Shown: positions 37,932-49,083, numbered from the stretch's first letter. The stretch is DNA of 64,000 nt from Comamonadaceae bacterium CG12_big_fil_rev_8_21_14_0_65_59_15 (GCA_002786915.1 PCUV01000032.1:130934-194933); one strand, 5' to 3'. Program-made: numbers and translations. The notes: a model not told the origin generated them from the letters alone.

Positions 37932-38582
37932 CTATTTCCCCTGAACGTCACTGCCCAGCGCGTTGAGTTTGACCAGCACCACTGAACGATATTCACTGCC
38001 CACCGAAAACCCCTGATAGGCCTTTTGATACAAGGCAACCGCCTGGACCTTGTCACCCTGCAATGCGAGTACGTCCCCTTTTCGGTCGGCCACCAACGCC
38101 TCAAAACTCGCCGGAAATTCACCACTCAGCCACTTCAGCGCTTCGTCATATTTCTTGGTCTCCAGCAACAAACCTGCCAGGCGCAACTTGGCCACGGCCT
38201 GGTAGCCCGCATCGGTGGACTGGCCAGCGACCCAGGTCAGGACGGCTTGCGCTGCGTCGAACTTACCCGACGCAGCAAGTTGTTTGGTCACCAGTAAACC
38301 GGCCTGCTGGGCATAGGCTGTGGAAGGAAATCTGTCTTTCATCTCCGCAAACACACGTTCCACACGCCCGGCGTCAGAGCCCTGCAACGAACGCTCTACC
38401 TCATCAAACAAGGCGGCCGCCTGCGCTGCCTGACTGCGCTGCCAGTATTGGTAAAAATTCCAGCTGGCAAACGAGGCCAAGACAACGATCAAGGCCCAGG
38501 TGATGGCATTGCCGTATTGGCTCCAGAAATGCTTGATCTGATCAAGCTGTTCTTGTTCTTCAAGGTCGAGTTGATTGGCCAT
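37932..38582 (-). CDS. yfgM: YfgM family tetratricopeptide-like membrane protein
   Basis: A 216-residue protein: a short cytoplasmic N-terminus rich in Asp, Glu and Gln (MANQLDLEEQEQLDQIKHFW), one membrane helix at about 26-46 (ITWALIVVLASFASWNFYQYW), and a periplasmic TPR-like domain. YfgM is an ancillary SecYEG and periplasmic-chaperone (PpiD) partner in E. coli. It ends 3 bp before the bamB start and lies 12 bp after hisS. Confidence 0.9.
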   Translation of the reverse strand: MANQLDLEEQEQLDQIKHFWSQYGNAITWALIVVLASFASWNFYQYWQRSQAAQAAALFDEVERSLQGSDAGRVERVFAEMKDRFPSTAYAQQAGLLVTKQLAASGKFDAAQAVLTWVAGQSTDAGYQAVAKLRLAGLLLETKKYDEALKWLSGEFPASFEALVADRKGDVLALQGDKVQAVALYQKAYQGFSVGSEYRSVVLVKLNALGSDVQGK

Positions 38583-38594
38583 AGAGAGGTCTTG

Positions 38595-39908
38595 CTAAAG
38601 GGGAGATTGTAGGGTGCCAGCCCAAGCTGCCAGATCTGCCAGCGCCCGCGTAAACTGGGATTCTGCTGCGTTGCGCAATGGCTTGATGGTGACCTGTCCT
38701 GCGGCCACTTCGTCTGCGCCAAAGATCAATGCAAAACGTGCTCCACTGGCATCGGCGCGTTTGAATTGACTCTTCATGCTGCCCATTTCACCTTGCGTGC
38801 TGGCATGCGTTTGAATGCACAAGCCCAGACCACGCAACTGCTGCAAAACGGGAAGCACATGCGGCAACGAAGCTATATCGGTCACGATCGCATAAGCATC
38901 GAGCACCGGCAATTCAATGGGCGCAGAGCTGGCCTTGACCAGTTCAAGAACACGGTCTACACCCAGCGCCCACCCCACGGCGGGTGACGGTTTGCCCCCA
39001 AGCTGCTCAAACAAATAGTCATATCGGCCGCCAGCGCAGACGGTGCCCTGAGCACCCAAGCGATCGGTGACAAACTCAAACACGGTCAGGTTGTAATAGT
39101 CCATGCCTCGCACCAACCGTGGGTTGATGGCGTAGCCCACACCACCGGCACGCAGAATCGCTTGCAGGCTCTCAAAATGCGCCAGTGACGCCTCACCCAG
39201 AAAATCCAGTAACTTGGGTGCAGCGTTCACAATGGGCTGCATCACCGGATTCTTGCTGTCCAGAATACGCAGCGGATTGCTGTACAAACGCCGCCGTGCA
39301 TCCTCGTCCAGCGCGTCCTGATGCGCTTCAAAGTGGGCAATCAGCGCTTGCCGGTGCGCCAGGCGCTCGCCGGGTTGCCCCAGACTGTTGATCTCCAGCC
39401 GCACATCGCTCAAGCCAATTTCAGCCCACAAGGCGCTGGCCATCAGGATCAACTCAGCATCCACATCGGCGCCGCCAAAGCCCAGAGCCTCAGCCCCGAT
39501 CTGGTCAAACTGGCGGTAACGCCCTTTTTGCGGGCGCTCATGGCGAAACATCGGCCCGATGTAATACAGGCGCTTGCCACCGTCATACAACAGATTGTGC
39601 TCGATCGCGGCGCGAACCACCCCGGCCGTAGCCTCTGGTCGCAGGGTCAGCGGGTCGCCATTGAGGCGATCCTCAAAACAATACATTTCTTTTTCAACGA
39701 TGTCGGTCACCTCGCCCAACCCGCGCACAAACAAGGGGGTTTTCTCGACGATCGGTGTGCGAATGTTGCGGTACGCATAGCGCGCCATGAGCTGGCGCAC
39801 TTTTTCTTCAAGCCATTGCACGGTAGCCGAGTCAGGCGGTAGCACGTCGTTCATGCCTTTAACGGCGCTGAGTTTGCCCCCAACCGGGGCATTGATTTTG
39901 TCAGTCAT
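38595..39908 (-). CDS. hisS: Histidyl-tRNA synthetase
   Basis: A 437-residue class II synthetase. Motif 2 is [21 protein letters not shown], the histidine-binding stretches are [17 protein letters not shown] and [15 protein letters not shown], motif 3 is [12 protein letters not shown], and the anticodon-binding domain ends the protein. The start overlaps the ispG stop by four bases (ATGA). Confidence 0.97.
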   Translation of the reverse strand: MTDKINAPVGGKLSAVKGMNDVLPPDSATVQWLEEKVRQLMARYAYRNIRTPIVEKTPLFVRGLGEVTDIVEKEMYCFEDRLNGDPLTLRPEATAGVVRAAIEHNLLYDGGKRLYYIGPMFRHERPQKGRYRQFDQIGAEALGFGGADVDAELILMASALWAEIGLSDVRLEINSLGQPGERLAHRQALIAHFEAHQDALDEDARRRLYSNPLRILDSKNPVMQPIVNAAPKLLDFLGEASLAHFESLQAILRAGGVGYAINPRLVRGMDYYNLTVFEFVTDRLGAQGTVCAGGRYDYLFEQLGGKPSPAVGWALGVDRVLELVKASSAPIELPVLDAYAIVTDIASLPHVLPVLQQLRGLGLCIQTHASTQGEMGSMKSQFKRADASGARFALIFGADEVAAGQVTIKPLRNAAESQFTRALADLAAWAGTLQSPL

Positions 39909-41194
39909 GATGTCAAACTAGAGTTTGCGATGTCCTTCTGCCCTGTGCCAAAGCGGTTCTTGATGTAGTTTTCGACGATGGCCTGGAATTCTTGCGCAAT
40001 GGCCTCGCCGCGCAACGTCATGCGCTTTTCACCGTCGATGAAGACCGGGGCCGCAGGCGCTTCGCCAGTACCTGGCAGGCTGATGCCAATGTCTGCCTGT
40101 TTGCTTTCACCCGGGCCATTCACAATGCAACCCATGACGGCCACTTTGAGGCCTTCAACACCTGGGTAGCGCTCGCGCCACACCGGCATCTGCTCGCGCA
40201 GAAAACTTTCAATTTGTTGCGTCAATTCCTGAAAAGTGGTGCTGGTAGTACGACCACACCCCGGGCAAGCGGTCACGCTGGGCACAAACGAACGCAGCTC
40301 CAGCGCCTGCAAAATTTCTGTGGCGATAACCACCTCTTGGGTACGCGACTCGCCCGGTTGAGGCGTCAGTGACACGCGAATCGTGTCGCCAATGCCCTCT
40401 TGCAACAACACTGACAAACCCGCAGCCGAAGCAACGGCACCCTTGGTTCCCATGCCCGCCTCTGTCAAGCCCAGGTGCAGAGCGTAATTGCAGCGACGAG
40501 ACAGGTCACGGTACACCGCTATCAAGTCCTGCACCCCACTGACCTTGCACGACAGGATGATCTGGTTGGGGTCCATACCCAAAGCAACGGCCTGGGTGGC
40601 TGAATCCAGTGCCGAACTGATCAGCGCCTCAACCAGGACAGACTTGGCACCCCATGGCGTAGCACGCCTGCTGTTTTCATCCATCAGCGCAGCCAGCAAC
40701 TCTTGATCAAGACTGCCCCAATTCACGCCAATGCGTACCGGTTTGTTCCAGCGCATGGCGGCCTCGATCATCAGACCAAACTGACGGTCATGCTTGTCAC
40801 CCTTGCCCACGTTGCCCGGATTGATCCGGTATTTGGACAGGGCCTGGGCACACTCAGGGTGATCAAACAACAGCCGATGACCGTTGTAATGAAAGTCTCC
40901 GATCAAGGGCACATCGATGCCCATACGGTCGAGTTGTTCCCTGATGGAGGCCACCGCCTGCGCCGCCTCTGGCGTATTCACTGTCAGCCGCACCAGCTCA
41001 GAGCCAGCCAGTGCCAGGTCTTTCACCTGGATCGCCGTACCAATGACATCCACCGTGTCGGTATTGGTCATCGACTGCACGCGCACCGGCGCACCGCCAC
41101 CCACCGTCACGACGCGACTACCCCAAACCACTTTGGCCTGCCGTGTTTTTGCTGCTTGGGCAGACTGCGCCAGCACCGGTTGTTGACTGGACAT
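39905..41194 (-). CDS. ispG: 4-hydroxy-3-methylbut-2-enyl diphosphate synthase IspG
   Basis: A 429-residue [4Fe-4S] enzyme of the MEP isoprenoid pathway (GcpE) that makes HMBPP from the cyclic diphosphate. The N-terminal TIM-barrel domain is recognisable by [16 protein letters not shown] and IGVNWGSLD. The cluster ligands are in CPGCGRTT near 305 and [10 protein letters not shown] near 345. The protein is longer than E. coli IspG (372), as usual in betaproteobacteria. The start overlaps the rodZ-like stop as TAATG. Confidence 0.96.
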   Translation of the reverse strand: MSSQQPVLAQSAQAAKTRQAKVVWGSRVVTVGGGAPVRVQSMTNTDTVDVIGTAIQVKDLALAGSELVRLTVNTPEAAQAVASIREQLDRMGIDVPLIGDFHYNGHRLLFDHPECAQALSKYRINPGNVGKGDKHDRQFGLMIEAAMRWNKPVRIGVNWGSLDQELLAALMDENSRRATPWGAKSVLVEALISSALDSATQAVALGMDPNQIILSCKVSGVQDLIAVYRDLSRRCNYALHLGLTEAGMGTKGAVASAAGLSVLLQEGIGDTIRVSLTPQPGESRTQEVVIATEILQALELRSFVPSVTACPGCGRTTSTTFQELTQQIESFLREQMPVWRERYPGVEGLKVAVMGCIVNGPGESKQADIGISLPGTGEAPAAPVFIDGEKRMTLRGEAIAQEFQAIVENYIKNRFGTGQKDIANSSLTS

Positions 41195-42078
41195 TACTTC
41201 ACCTCAAATCGGGCCACGTTGTCGCGCACGGTGCCAGCCAGATCCAAGGGCTGACCACGCACCAGTACATCCACTTGATCTGCGCGCCCTAGCACAACCG
41301 ACAAAGGCAATTTACCGGAAACTTGCAGGGTTTCGCCCGCAACGGTGAGTCGGTGCACGCGTGAAGCGCCGTCAGCGTCTGTCACCTCCACCCACGACAC
41401 ACCTTTGGCCTTGATCTCCAACGGCACTGAGACGGCAGGCTTTACGGCAAGCGTTGCCACCCCAGGATCTTCACCTGTTACCTGAATATTTTCGGACATG
41501 CTCAGCGCACCAGTAGCCATAACAGTAGAGGCTGGTTGCATGGGCATTTCTGCAATGGGTACAGCCACAGACACCCCCGCATCCGCTGCCGCACGAGGTG
41601 AATGGACAGGGCTTGATGCAACCACCACTTCATCTTCAGGGACCCGCCAAGCCAACACCACGAGAATCGCCACCAAGAGCGCAATCACACCCATCCCCAT
41701 CGGACTCAAGAGTTGGTTGCGCCAGGTACTTTGAGTTGACAGCGTCACGTCGCGAAAACGGGTATTGAGACCGCCATCCATCAATTGAAGCTTTTTGCCA
41801 GACACATCGGGCAACAAGGCCAACACTGGTTCAGGATGGGTCTTTAGCACACGGCAAATGCTCATGGCCATCGAGCGCACGAATACCATATCAGGCAATT
41901 CCTGAAAACGATCGGCCTCAAGCGCTTCAATTTTTTTAACAGGCACTTTCAGAGACACGGCTAACGCAGCAATATGCAAACCTTGCGCTTCCCGGGCTGC
42001 GCGCAGCAATGCCCCCGCAGTGACAGGCACGACCGACGCAGAGACCTCTACCGCCTCGCCCCCTGAAACATCACTCAT
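41194..42078 (-). CDS. rodZ: RodZ-like helix-turn-helix membrane protein
   Basis: A 294-residue protein with a cytoplasmic N-terminal Xre-type HTH (about 20-85, [19 protein letters not shown]), one membrane helix (about 130-150, [16 protein letters not shown]), a variable Ala/Val/Pro-rich linker and a periplasmic DUF4115 domain (about 215-290, [13 protein letters not shown]). This is the RodZ layout; RodZ links MreB to the cell-wall machinery. The ATG at 42078 has AGGTG upstream; the GTG at 42087 is less likely. It overlaps the end of pilF by eight bases. Confidence 0.85.
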   Translation of the reverse strand: MSDVSGGEAVEVSASVVPVTAGALLRAAREAQGLHIAALAVSLKVPVKKIEALEADRFQELPDMVFVRSMAMSICRVLKTHPEPVLALLPDVSGKKLQLMDGGLNTRFRDVTLSTQSTWRNQLLSPMGMGVIALLVAILVVLAWRVPEDEVVVASSPVHSPRAAADAGVSVAVPIAEMPMQPASTVMATGALSMSENIQVTGEDPGVATLAVKPAVSVPLEIKAKGVSWVEVTDADGASRVHRLTVAGETLQVSGKLPLSVVLGRADQVDVLVRGQPLDLAGTVRDNVARFEVK

Positions 42079-42880
42079 CAAAAGCACCTCGCTGGTAAAA
42101 CGCCGTCTGTTTTGACTCAGGAAAACGTTTGATCAACTGGCTACCCAGTTGCGACATGGAAGCCTGGTCACCCAAACGACGTTCAATCTTGATGCCAAGC
42201 CACAACGTTTCCGCATTCGCCAAAGCAGAGTTGTTAATGCGTCGTATATAAAAACGTGCACGGGAATCCTGGTTTTTTTGATACAACAAGTTCGCCAGGT
42301 TATAGCCAGTGACCGGATTGCCAGCGTCATATTCGTAAGACTTCATCAAAGCTGCTTCTGCCTGCGGCAGGTTACCCGCCCGAACCTGGCACAGGCCCAG
42401 CGCCATATAAGTTTTGGCACGTTCAGCGTACAGCGGATCCGACAAGGCCTGTTCAAAAAAAACAACCGATTGCGGATACTGTGTCACCTGGCATTTCAGC
42501 CAACCCAGGTTGTGCAACACATTGCTGTCGCGTGGATTGAGCGCGAGCGCCCGCTTGAAACTGTCCTCTGCAATGGCGTATTCGTTGAGCCGCATGTAAA
42601 TCAACCCACGCAAACTGAACGCTTCGGAAAATGTCGGATCAGTGGCAATGGCCTGCTTGATTTCATCCAACGCGATGGTGGTTTTGCCTTGCTCAAAATA
42701 GCCCAGCGCCAACTCCACCCTGATGCGGGCCCGTTTGCGTTCCGGCGATTCGTCAGATTCGGTCATCCTATCGGCACTTACGCCAGCGCTCGCACCTGCC
42801 TGCGGGTTGTTTGCGCATGCACCGACAAGCAACGCCAGGCAAGCACTCAGTGCGGTCAACAATACCGTTAAAAATTTCAT
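42071..42880 (-). CDS. pilF: Type IV pilus biogenesis lipoprotein PilF/PilW
   Basis: A 269-residue outer-membrane lipoprotein (pilotin) with a lipobox LLVGAC (Cys 22) and about six TPR motifs (ALGYFEQGKTTIALDEIKQA, LRGLIYMRLNEYAIAEDSFK, NLGWLKCQVTQYPQSVVFFE). PilF is needed for localisation and oligomerisation of the PilQ secretin. Its location between rlmN and rodZ is the normal one. Confidence 0.9.
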   Translation of the reverse strand: MKFLTVLLTALSACLALLVGACANNPQAGASAGVSADRMTESDESPERKRARIRVELALGYFEQGKTTIALDEIKQAIATDPTFSEAFSLRGLIYMRLNEYAIAEDSFKRALALNPRDSNVLHNLGWLKCQVTQYPQSVVFFEQALSDPLYAERAKTYMALGLCQVRAGNLPQAEAALMKSYEYDAGNPVTGYNLANLLYQKNQDSRARFYIRRINNSALANAETLWLGIKIERRLGDQASMSQLGSQLIKRFPESKQTAFYQRGAFDE

Positions 42881-42902
42881 GCCCTGTGCTCCCGTGATGG
42901 AC

Positions 42903-44057
42903 TCAATGTACGCATACGGTACCGGGAGACGTGGTAGCAGCCGCTGCTTTCAGGTCAACATCGCGTTGGCGGGCAATGCGTATTGCCACCCGCGTGCGAT
43001 CCACGACGTCACCAGCAAGCTGACCGCACGCTGCGTCAATGTCGTCACCGCGTGTCTTGCGCACGGTCGTGACCATGCCAGCGTCAAGCAGAACTTGGGC
43101 GAACCGTTGAATTTGCTGCGCTTGCGACCGCTTGAGCCCTGAGCCGGGAAATGGGTTGAACGGAATCAGGTTGAACTTGCCTCGCAAACCCGAAACCGCC
43201 CGGCTTTTCATCAGTCGCACCAGCTCGTGTGCCTGTTCCACACTGTCGTTGACGCCCTCAAGCATGCAATATTCAAAAGTAATGAAATCACGCGGTGCAT
43301 GCGCCAGGTAACTGGTACATGCACCCAGCAACTCATCCAATGAATGCTTGGTGTTGAGCGGTACCAATTTGTCACGCAAGGGATCATTAGACGCGTGCAG
43401 CGACACCGCCAGCGCCACCGGACAGTCTTGCGCCAATTGATGGATCTTGGGAACCACGCCTGATGTCGATACGGTGACGCGCCTGCGCGACAAACCGTAT
43501 CCATGATCGTCAAGCATGGTGCGCAGTGCAGGGATCAGCGCAGAGTAGTTCTGTAGCGGCTCACCCATGCCCATCATGACCACATTGGTGATGACACGCT
43601 CCTGACGCTGCAAGTGGTGGCGCAAGAAATGCTCAGCGTGCCACAACTGACCCACCATCTCACCGGTGGTGAGATTGCGGCTGAAACCCTGGTGCCCGGT
43701 GGAACAGAAGCGGCATGACATGGCACACCCGGCTTGCGAAGAAATACACAGCGTGCCACGATCTTCTTCCGGGATGAAAACGGTCTCGATGGCATTGCCA
43801 CTGCCCACATCGAACAACCATTTGATGGTTCCATCGCCAGAAATGTGCTGTGAGACAACATTTTGTGCTGACACCTGCGCCACCGTGCTGAGCTTGTCGC
43901 GCAATGACTTGGCTAGATCGGTCATAGCGTCAAAATTGGCGCAACCCCTTTGATGGATCCAGCGAAACAGCTGGACGGCACGAAACCGCTTTTCACCCAG
44001 CTGCTCACAAAAAACAGCCAAATTGTCAAGATCAAAATCAAGCAAATTGACCGTCAT
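42903..44057 (-). CDS. rlmN: Dual-specificity RNA methyltransferase RlmN
   Basis: A 384-residue radical SAM enzyme that makes m2A at 23S rRNA A2503 and tRNA A37. The cluster motif is GCAMSCRFC with Cys 111, 115 and 118, and the second catalytic Cys lies in the C-terminal [24 protein letters not shown] and [11 protein letters not shown] are family hallmarks. The ATG at 44057 ([10 protein letters not shown]) is chosen because upstream residues overlap the end of ndk and lack homology. It lies 13 bp after ndk. Confidence 0.96.
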   Translation of the reverse strand: MTVNLLDFDLDNLAVFCEQLGEKRFRAVQLFRWIHQRGCANFDAMTDLAKSLRDKLSTVAQVSAQNVVSQHISGDGTIKWLFDVGSGNAIETVFIPEEDRGTLCISSQAGCAMSCRFCSTGHQGFSRNLTTGEMVGQLWHAEHFLRHHLQRQERVITNVVMMGMGEPLQNYSALIPALRTMLDDHGYGLSRRRVTVSTSGVVPKIHQLAQDCPVALAVSLHASNDPLRDKLVPLNTKHSLDELLGACTSYLAHAPRDFITFEYCMLEGVNDSVEQAHELVRLMKSRAVSGLRGKFNLIPFNPFPGSGLKRSQAQQIQRFAQVLLDAGMVTTVRKTRGDDIDAACGQLAGDVVDRTRVAIRIARQRDVDLKAAAATTSPGTVCVH

Positions 44058-44070
44058 GGCGGGCACTGGC

Positions 44071-44496
44071 TCAGCGTGAAAAGACACCCATGCCGGGGAA
44101 GAAGAAGGACACTTCCACAGCAGCTGTTTCCGGGGCATCCGAGCCATGCACGGCGTTGGCGTCGATGCTGTCGGCAAAATCAGCGCGAATAGTGCCCGGT
44201 GCCGCCTTCTTAGGATCGGTAGCGCCCATCAGATCACGATTTTTCTGAATGGCATTGTCACCTTCGAGCACCTGGATCATGACCGGACCAGAGATCATGA
44301 ATTCGACCAAGTCCTTGAAAAACGGGCGGCCTTGGTGAACCGCGTAAAACGCCTCGGCCTCGCGTCGCGACAAATGCGCCATCTTGGCGGCAGCGATCTT
44401 CAGCCCAGCCGCTTCAAAACGCGCATAAATCTGGCCGATCACATTTTTTGCAACGGCATCGGGCTTGATGATGGAAAGGGTGCGTTCAGTCGTCAT
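44071..44496 (-). CDS. ndk: Nucleoside diphosphate kinase
   Basis: A 141-residue enzyme with the active-site [12 protein letters not shown] and phospho-His at 117, and [13 protein letters not shown] at the N-terminus. It balances NTP and dNTP pools. AGG precedes the ATG. ndk followed by rlmN and pilF is the usual order in this group. Confidence 0.98.
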   Translation of the reverse strand: MTTERTLSIIKPDAVAKNVIGQIYARFEAAGLKIAAAKMAHLSRREAEAFYAVHQGRPFFKDLVEFMISGPVMIQVLEGDNAIQKNRDLMGATDPKKAAPGTIRADFADSIDANAVHGSDAPETAAVEVSFFFPGMGVFSR

Positions 44497-44557
44497 GGTT
44501 TTACCTGCTTAATAAATATCAATACAAAATCAAAGTTGGCGATCTTACCGCGAAGCG

Positions 44558-45694
44558 TCAGCGCTGGCGCCCACCATAACGTTGGTTGGGCCTTTTGCCT
44601 ACCTGCTGGCGCTGGCGCGTCAGGCTGTCGGCACCGATGTAACCAAGCGATGTTTTAAGCGGGTCGGGTTGTTTTGCCGAAGAGAGTTCAGAACGCGATC
44701 CAAACGCATCATTGCGTGGAGGATTCGTCTTGCGACGCAGCGTCCTGCTGCGACCGATTTTGTTGCCGGGCTTGCGTGGGGCCACGTCAGCAATGCGAAC
44801 CGCGCCGTCAGGCAGTGCCGCCTGGGTCAACATACGAATATCGGCATCATCGAGCTCCAGCCAAGCACCGCGCTTGAGGCCACGTGGCAAGACCATGGAG
44901 CCATAGCGAATGCGAATCAGCCGACTCACCGCATGGCCTATCGATTCAAGCATGCGACGTACCTCGCGGTTGCGCCCCTCAGAGATCGTCACCCGGTACC
45001 AGCAATTGGAGCCTTCCCCGCCGCCCTCTTCAATCGAACCAAACTGGGCCATGCCATCGTCCAGGCGCACGCCGTCAAGCAATTTCTGCTTTTCCTCGGG
45101 GCTGAGCGCTCCAAGCACCCGCACCGCGTATTCGCGCTCCAGCCCAAAACGCGGGTGCATCAGGCGATTGGCCAACTCGCCAGAGCTGGTCAGCAACAAC
45201 AAGCCTTCTGTGTTCAGGTCCAACCGCCCAACCGATTGCCACTTGCCCTGCACCAGACGCGGCAATTTGCGAAAAACCGTGGGGCGGTTTTGTGGATCGT
45301 CATGGCTAACCACCTCACCGGCGGGCTTGTGGTAGGCGATCACCCGGGGCGGTGGGGGAGCCACCTTGAAACGGATCGGTTTGCCGTTGACCTTGACATG
45401 ATCGCCAAACTGCACCCGCTGACCAATGTGCGCTGGTTCGTTGTTGACCGTGATGCGGCCTTCCATGATCAGCTGCTCCATCTCCAGACGCGAACCCATG
45501 CCGGCCTGCGCCAACACCTTGTGCAATTTGGGTGATTCGGGTTGTGGTGGCAGCACGCGCTTGAGCGGCGCAGCTTGTACCTGCGCCTCATCCTGGTCGA
45601 AGCGACCGGATACGACATCCTCGAAGCGAATGAAGTTGGCCACGACACCGTTCGAACCATCGTCTGCTGGCGCGTCGGTCGGTTGTTCTGTCAT
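44558..45694 (-). CDS. rluB: 23S rRNA pseudouridine(2605) synthase RluB
   Basis: A 378-residue RsuA-family pseudouridine synthase. An S4 domain (about 55-103, [20 protein letters not shown]) is followed by the catalytic domain with [14 protein letters not shown] (Asp 159) and [16 protein letters not shown]. The C-terminus is long and basic (about 300-378, rich in Arg, Asn and Gly), as in RluB. It overlaps scpB by four bases (ATGA), the classic scpB-rluB pairing. Confidence 0.92.
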   Translation of the reverse strand: MTEQPTDAPADDGSNGVVANFIRFEDVVSGRFDQDEAQVQAAPLKRVLPPQPESPKLHKVLAQAGMGSRLEMEQLIMEGRITVNNEPAHIGQRVQFGDHVKVNGKPIRFKVAPPPPRVIAYHKPAGEVVSHDDPQNRPTVFRKLPRLVQGKWQSVGRLDLNTEGLLLLTSSGELANRLMHPRFGLEREYAVRVLGALSPEEKQKLLDGVRLDDGMAQFGSIEEGGGEGSNCWYRVTISEGRNREVRRMLESIGHAVSRLIRIRYGSMVLPRGLKRGAWLELDDADIRMLTQAALPDGAVRIADVAPRKPGNKIGRSRTLRRKTNPPRNDAFGSRSELSSAKQPDPLKTSLGYIGADSLTRQRQQVGKRPNQRYGGRQR

Positions 45695-46338
45695 GACATG
45701 TCCTTTGGTGACATTTCCGTTGAAGAGGAAGTGGGCGGTTGCCCGGCAAGCACAGGCGCTGGAGGCGACGCATCATCCAGAGGCAAGTCTGGCTCGCGAA
45801 CTGCGTTCAAACCCGCAAACGCCTGCATCGACGCATCGATCGCAGGCAATTGATCCAGCGACTGCAAGCCCAGATCGTCCAGAAAATGGCGGGTGGTGGC
45901 AAACAGCGCGGGACGACCTACGCTATCGCGGTGGCCAATGACCTCGATCCAGCCACGCTCTTCCAATTGCTTGAGCGTGAGTGAATTCACTGCCACACCG
46001 CGGATGTCTTCAATATCGCCACGTGTCACCGGTTGGCGATAAGCGATGATAGCCAATGTTTCGAGCGTGGCACGCGCATAACGCGGTGGTTTCTCAGGGT
46101 GCAGTCGGTCCAGCACGTCACGCAGCTGCGGCCTGCTCTGAAAACGCCACCCTGTGGCTAGACAGACCAGTTCTACACCGCGATCAGACCATTCCTGCTG
46201 CAACTGCGTCAGCATTTGTCCGATCGTCTGTGCCTCCAGGTCTTGCCCCAGGAGCGTGCGCATGTCGCGTTCAGACATGGGTTGTGGGGCACACAACAGC
46301 GCGGTTTCAAGGACGCGTTTGGCATCCAGCATCATCAT
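45691..46338 (-). CDS. scpB: Segregation and condensation protein B
   Basis: A 215-residue subunit of the SMC-ScpA-ScpB (condensin-like) complex. Two winged-helix domains are visible ([20 protein letters not shown] at the start, and [20 protein letters not shown] followed by [20 protein letters not shown]). The tail is rich in Pro, Ser and Asp. Three successive ATGs (46338, 46335, 46332) could each start it. scpA is not in the window. Confidence 0.94.
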   Translation of the reverse strand: MMMLDAKRVLETALLCAPQPMSERDMRTLLGQDLEAQTIGQMLTQLQQEWSDRGVELVCLATGWRFQSRPQLRDVLDRLHPEKPPRYARATLETLAIIAYRQPVTRGDIEDIRGVAVNSLTLKQLEERGWIEVIGHRDSVGRPALFATTRHFLDDLGLQSLDQLPAIDASMQAFAGLNAVREPDLPLDDASPPAPVLAGQPPTSSSTEMSPKDMS

Positions 46339-46454
46339 GATTGAAGGGTTCCGGTCAAACCCCTGGCAGGGGCACTGAACAAACTAACGAGGTAATGGGT
46401 GCGTTCAAAACCAACGGGCAATTCGGCTGCACGCAAGACCAGCAGCTTTGCTGG

Positions 46455-47471
46455 CTATCGATGCGCGCCATTGTATGCGAGTCCCCACTGCGCAAGCGCC
46501 TGGGCAAAGTCTGGCGGTGGCGGACTCTCGAAGCAAAGGTCAATCCCGGTCACGGGATGCACAAAACTCAATCGCGTAGCGTGCAAGGCCTGGCGCTGCA
46601 TCGCTGCCACGGGCGCACCCCCATACAAAGTATCGGCTACCAGGGGATGTCCGATGGACGCCAAATGCACGCGAATTTGGTGCGTGCGCCCGGTGTGCAA
46701 TCGGCACCAGACCAGACAACCCTGCGCCGCGTTCATGAGACATTCAAAGTCAGTTTGCGCCGTCTTGCCCGGATGCACCGCCAGATCAACCACCGCCATA
46801 CGCAGCCGATGAACGGGGTCGCGTCCGATAGGGGCATCCACATGCCGCTGGCGCGCGCCCAGCCAAGGACGATGCGCCAGCGCCAGATAGTGGCGCTTGA
46901 CGCTGCGCTGTGCAATGGCGTGCACCAGCGCGTCCATGCTGCTACGCGTGCGTGCCACCACCATCAAGCCACTGGTATCCTTGTCCAGACGGTGCACGAT
47001 GCCCGCGCGCGGCAGGTTGAATGCCTGCTCGTCCAGGCCCAGCAGTCGATTCATCAGCGTACCGCTCCAATTGCCAGGTGCCGGGTGCACCACCAGACCT
47101 GCCGGTTTGTTGATGACCAGCAGATGCTCGTCCTGGTAAACAATGTCCAGGTCGGGCGCTTCCGCCTTAAAAGCCTGACACTGCGGGGTGGGCCGCAACT
47201 CGATTGCGCCTTGATCCGACACCTTGACACGCGTCGCGGCCTTGGTGACCACCTGTTCATTGAGCGTAACACCTCCGCCGGCGATGATTTGCTGCAAGTA
47301 ACTGCGTGAAAATTCTGGCACCAACGCCACCACCGCCCGGTCCAGACGCATGCCATGCAATGACGCGTCCACGCGAAGACAGCGCAGCTCAACGTCTGCG
47401 GCGCTGTCAACGTCTGACACCACAGCGGAAACCAAAGGGTCGACCGATATAATCTTTTCACTGATTTTCAA
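46455..47471 (-). CDS. rluD: 23S rRNA pseudouridine(1911/1915/1917) synthase RluD
   Basis: A 338-residue RluA-family enzyme. An S4 domain (MRLDRAVVALVPEFSRSYLQ) precedes the catalytic core, which has AGIVHRLDKDTSGLMVVA with Asp 163 and RTHQIRVHLASIGHPLVAD. The start is uncertain: the TTG at 47471 gives a full-length protein but lies on top of the -10 box of the divergent bamD gene, and a GTG near residue 17 is also possible. rluD-bamD divergence is conserved in beta- and gammaproteobacteria. Confidence 0.92.
   Translation of the reverse strand: MKISEKIISVDPLVSAVVSDVDSAADVELRCLRVDASLHGMRLDRAVVALVPEFSRSYLQQIIAGGGVTLNEQVVTKAATRVKVSDQGAIELRPTPQCQAFKAEAPDLDIVYQDEHLLVINKPAGLVVHPAPGNWSGTLMNRLLGLDEQAFNLPRAGIVHRLDKDTSGLMVVARTRSSMDALVHAIAQRSVKRHYLALAHRPWLGARQRHVDAPIGRDPVHRLRMAVVDLAVHPGKTAQTDFECLMNAAQGCLVWCRLHTGRTHQIRVHLASIGHPLVADTLYGGAPVAAMQRQALHATRLSFVHPVTGIDLCFESPPPPDFAQALAQWGLAYNGAHR
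47448..47453 (+). promoter_or_regulatory. -10 element of a bamD promoter
   Basis: A perfect TATAAT lies 32 bases before the bamD ATG. No good -35 box stands at the usual distance (CTGACA at 47414-47419 is too far). The element is inside the N-terminal codons of rluD on the opposite strand. Confidence 0.45.
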
Positions 47472-47485
47472 AAAAGCGGTCCTTC

Positions 47486-48292
47486 ATGCCTGATGTCAAA
47501 TTATCTGCTGCGCGAACCGGATGGGTGCTGGGGCTGGCACTGCTGCTGGGGGCTTGCTCTTCGACACCCACCGATCCTACGGCGACCTGGAGCCCAAACA
47601 AGATTTACGCCGAGGCCAAAGACGAACTCAGCACCGGTGCCTACGACAAAGCCGTGCCACTCTTTGAAAAACTCGAAGGCCGCGCCGCCGGAACGCCCTT
47701 GGCGCAGCAAGCCCAATTGGACAAAGCCTACGCCCATTTCAAAAATGGTGAACCCGCCCTGGCCATTGCCACATTGGACCGTTTTTTAAAGCTGCATCCG
47801 GCCAGTCCGGCCATCGACTATGCGCTTTATCTGAAAGGCATCGTCAATTTCAACGACGATCTGGGGCTTTTTTCGTCCATTACGCGGCAGGATTTGTCGG
47901 AGCGCGATCAGAAAGCGGCCAAAGAGTCTTTTGAAGCGTTCAAGGAACTCGTGGCACGCTTTCCGGATTCCCGTTATGCGCATGATGCGACCGATCGCAT
48001 GAGCTACATCGTCAATTCGCTGGCTCAGTCTGAGGTGCACGTAGCCCGCTATTATTTCCGGCGTGGTGCCTATCTGGCAGCGATCAACCGGGCGCAATTG
48101 GCAGTGAGCGATTACCAAGGCGTTCCAGCGTTGGAAGAAGCCCTGTTCATCATGGTGCAGTCGTATGACGCGCTGAACATGCCGCAGTTGCGCGATGACA
48201 CCAAGCGGGTACTTGAAAAGAATTTTCCCCAAACTCCTTACCTCACACAAGGATTCAAGACCACGCCACAGCCTTGGTGGAAACTTTGGTAA
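47486..48292 (+). CDS. bamD: Outer-membrane assembly lipoprotein BamD
   Basis: A 268-residue essential lipoprotein of the BAM complex. The lipobox is LLLGACSS (Cys 24), followed by five TPR-like repeats (KIYAEAKDELSTGAYDKAVP, LDKAYAHFKNGEPALAIAT, ARYYFRRGAYLAAINRAQLA). NFPQTPYL near the end is the usual BamD ending. It is divergent from rluD and followed four bases later by the phosphatase gene. Confidence 0.95.
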   Translation: MPDVKLSAARTGWVLGLALLLGACSSTPTDPTATWSPNKIYAEAKDELSTGAYDKAVPLFEKLEGRAAGTPLAQQAQLDKAYAHFKNGEPALAIATLDRFLKLHPASPAIDYALYLKGIVNFNDDLGLFSSITRQDLSERDQKAAKESFEAFKELVARFPDSRYAHDATDRMSYIVNSLAQSEVHVARYYFRRGAYLAAINRAQLAVSDYQGVPALEEALFIMVQSYDALNMPQLRDDTKRVLEKNFPQTPYLTQGFKTTPQPWWKLW

Positions 48293-48296
48293 ACCC

Positions 48297-49055
48297 ATGA
48301 CCACCGGCCGCTACAAGCTGGTTGGCGCCACCGGTATCCACAAAGGGGATCGCGACTATCAGCAAGACCAAGTGTGCCTGATGGCGCATCCCCGGGTCAA
48401 AGGTTGTGTCATGGCAGTAGTGGCCGACGGTATGGGCGGTCGTAGCGGTGGCCGCAAAGCGTCCGATCAGGTCATCATGACCACCAAACAACTCTTTGAC
48501 CGCTTTGCGCCTGCGGTTGATGACGCTGAAGTTACCCTGCGGCAGATGATTCAAGAAGCGCACATGGTCATCAAACTGACCGCCATTTCATCTGAAGAAG
48601 AACCGCATAGCACGCTTGCAGCGTATTTGATCAAACCGGACGGCAGTTGTCATTGGGCGCACACGGGTGACTCACGCGTCTATCACTTTCATGACAAACA
48701 GTTGATCAATCGCACCCAAGATCACTCCTATGTTCAGTCCTTGGTTGATCGGGGCGAGCTGACTCAAGAGCAGGCACAAGTACATCCCCAATCCAACGTA
48801 TTGATGGGATGCCTGGGTGCCGACAAAGATCCGCCCATTGCGACGCATCACATCGCCAAATTGGCAGTGGGCGACTGCCTGATGTCTTGCAGTGACGGGT
48901 TGTGGCACTACTTCAGCGAGACCGAACTGGGTTCCGTGCTGGCAACTTTAGCCCCGCGTGAGGCCAGTGAATTTTTGATTGATAAAGCCCGTTCCAGGGC
49001 GCGTGGTGGCGGCGACAACCTGTCATTGACCATCATCAAAGTCGAAAAACCCTGA
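48297..49055 (+). CDS. PP2C-family serine/threonine protein phosphatase
   Basis: A 252-residue PPM/PP2C phosphatase. Motifs in order: DRDYQQDQV near 18-26, VVADGMGGRSGG near 41-52 (Asp 44 metal ligand), HTGDSRVYHF, CSDGLWHYF near 200, and GGGDNLSLTII at the end with the last metal Asp. It lies four bases after bamD, so it is probably co-transcribed. Its partner kinase is not in the window. PrpC/Stp1-like proteins reverse Ser/Thr phosphorylation. Confidence 0.85.
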   Translation: MTTGRYKLVGATGIHKGDRDYQQDQVCLMAHPRVKGCVMAVVADGMGGRSGGRKASDQVIMTTKQLFDRFAPAVDDAEVTLRQMIQEAHMVIKLTAISSEEEPHSTLAAYLIKPDGSCHWAHTGDSRVYHFHDKQLINRTQDHSYVQSLVDRGELTQEQAQVHPQSNVLMGCLGADKDPPIATHHIAKLAVGDCLMSCSDGLWHYFSETELGSVLATLAPREASEFLIDKARSRARGGGDNLSLTIIKVEKP

Positions 49056-49062
49056 GAACCCC

Positions 49063-49083
49063 CGCTGATCCAATGAATCAGCG
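49063..49083. other. Hairpin between convergent phosphatase and hypothetical gene
   Basis: CGCTGAT and ATCAGCG form a perfect 7-bp stem around a 7-base loop between two convergent stop codons. There is no T tract, so it is only a possible bidirectional terminator. Confidence 0.35.
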
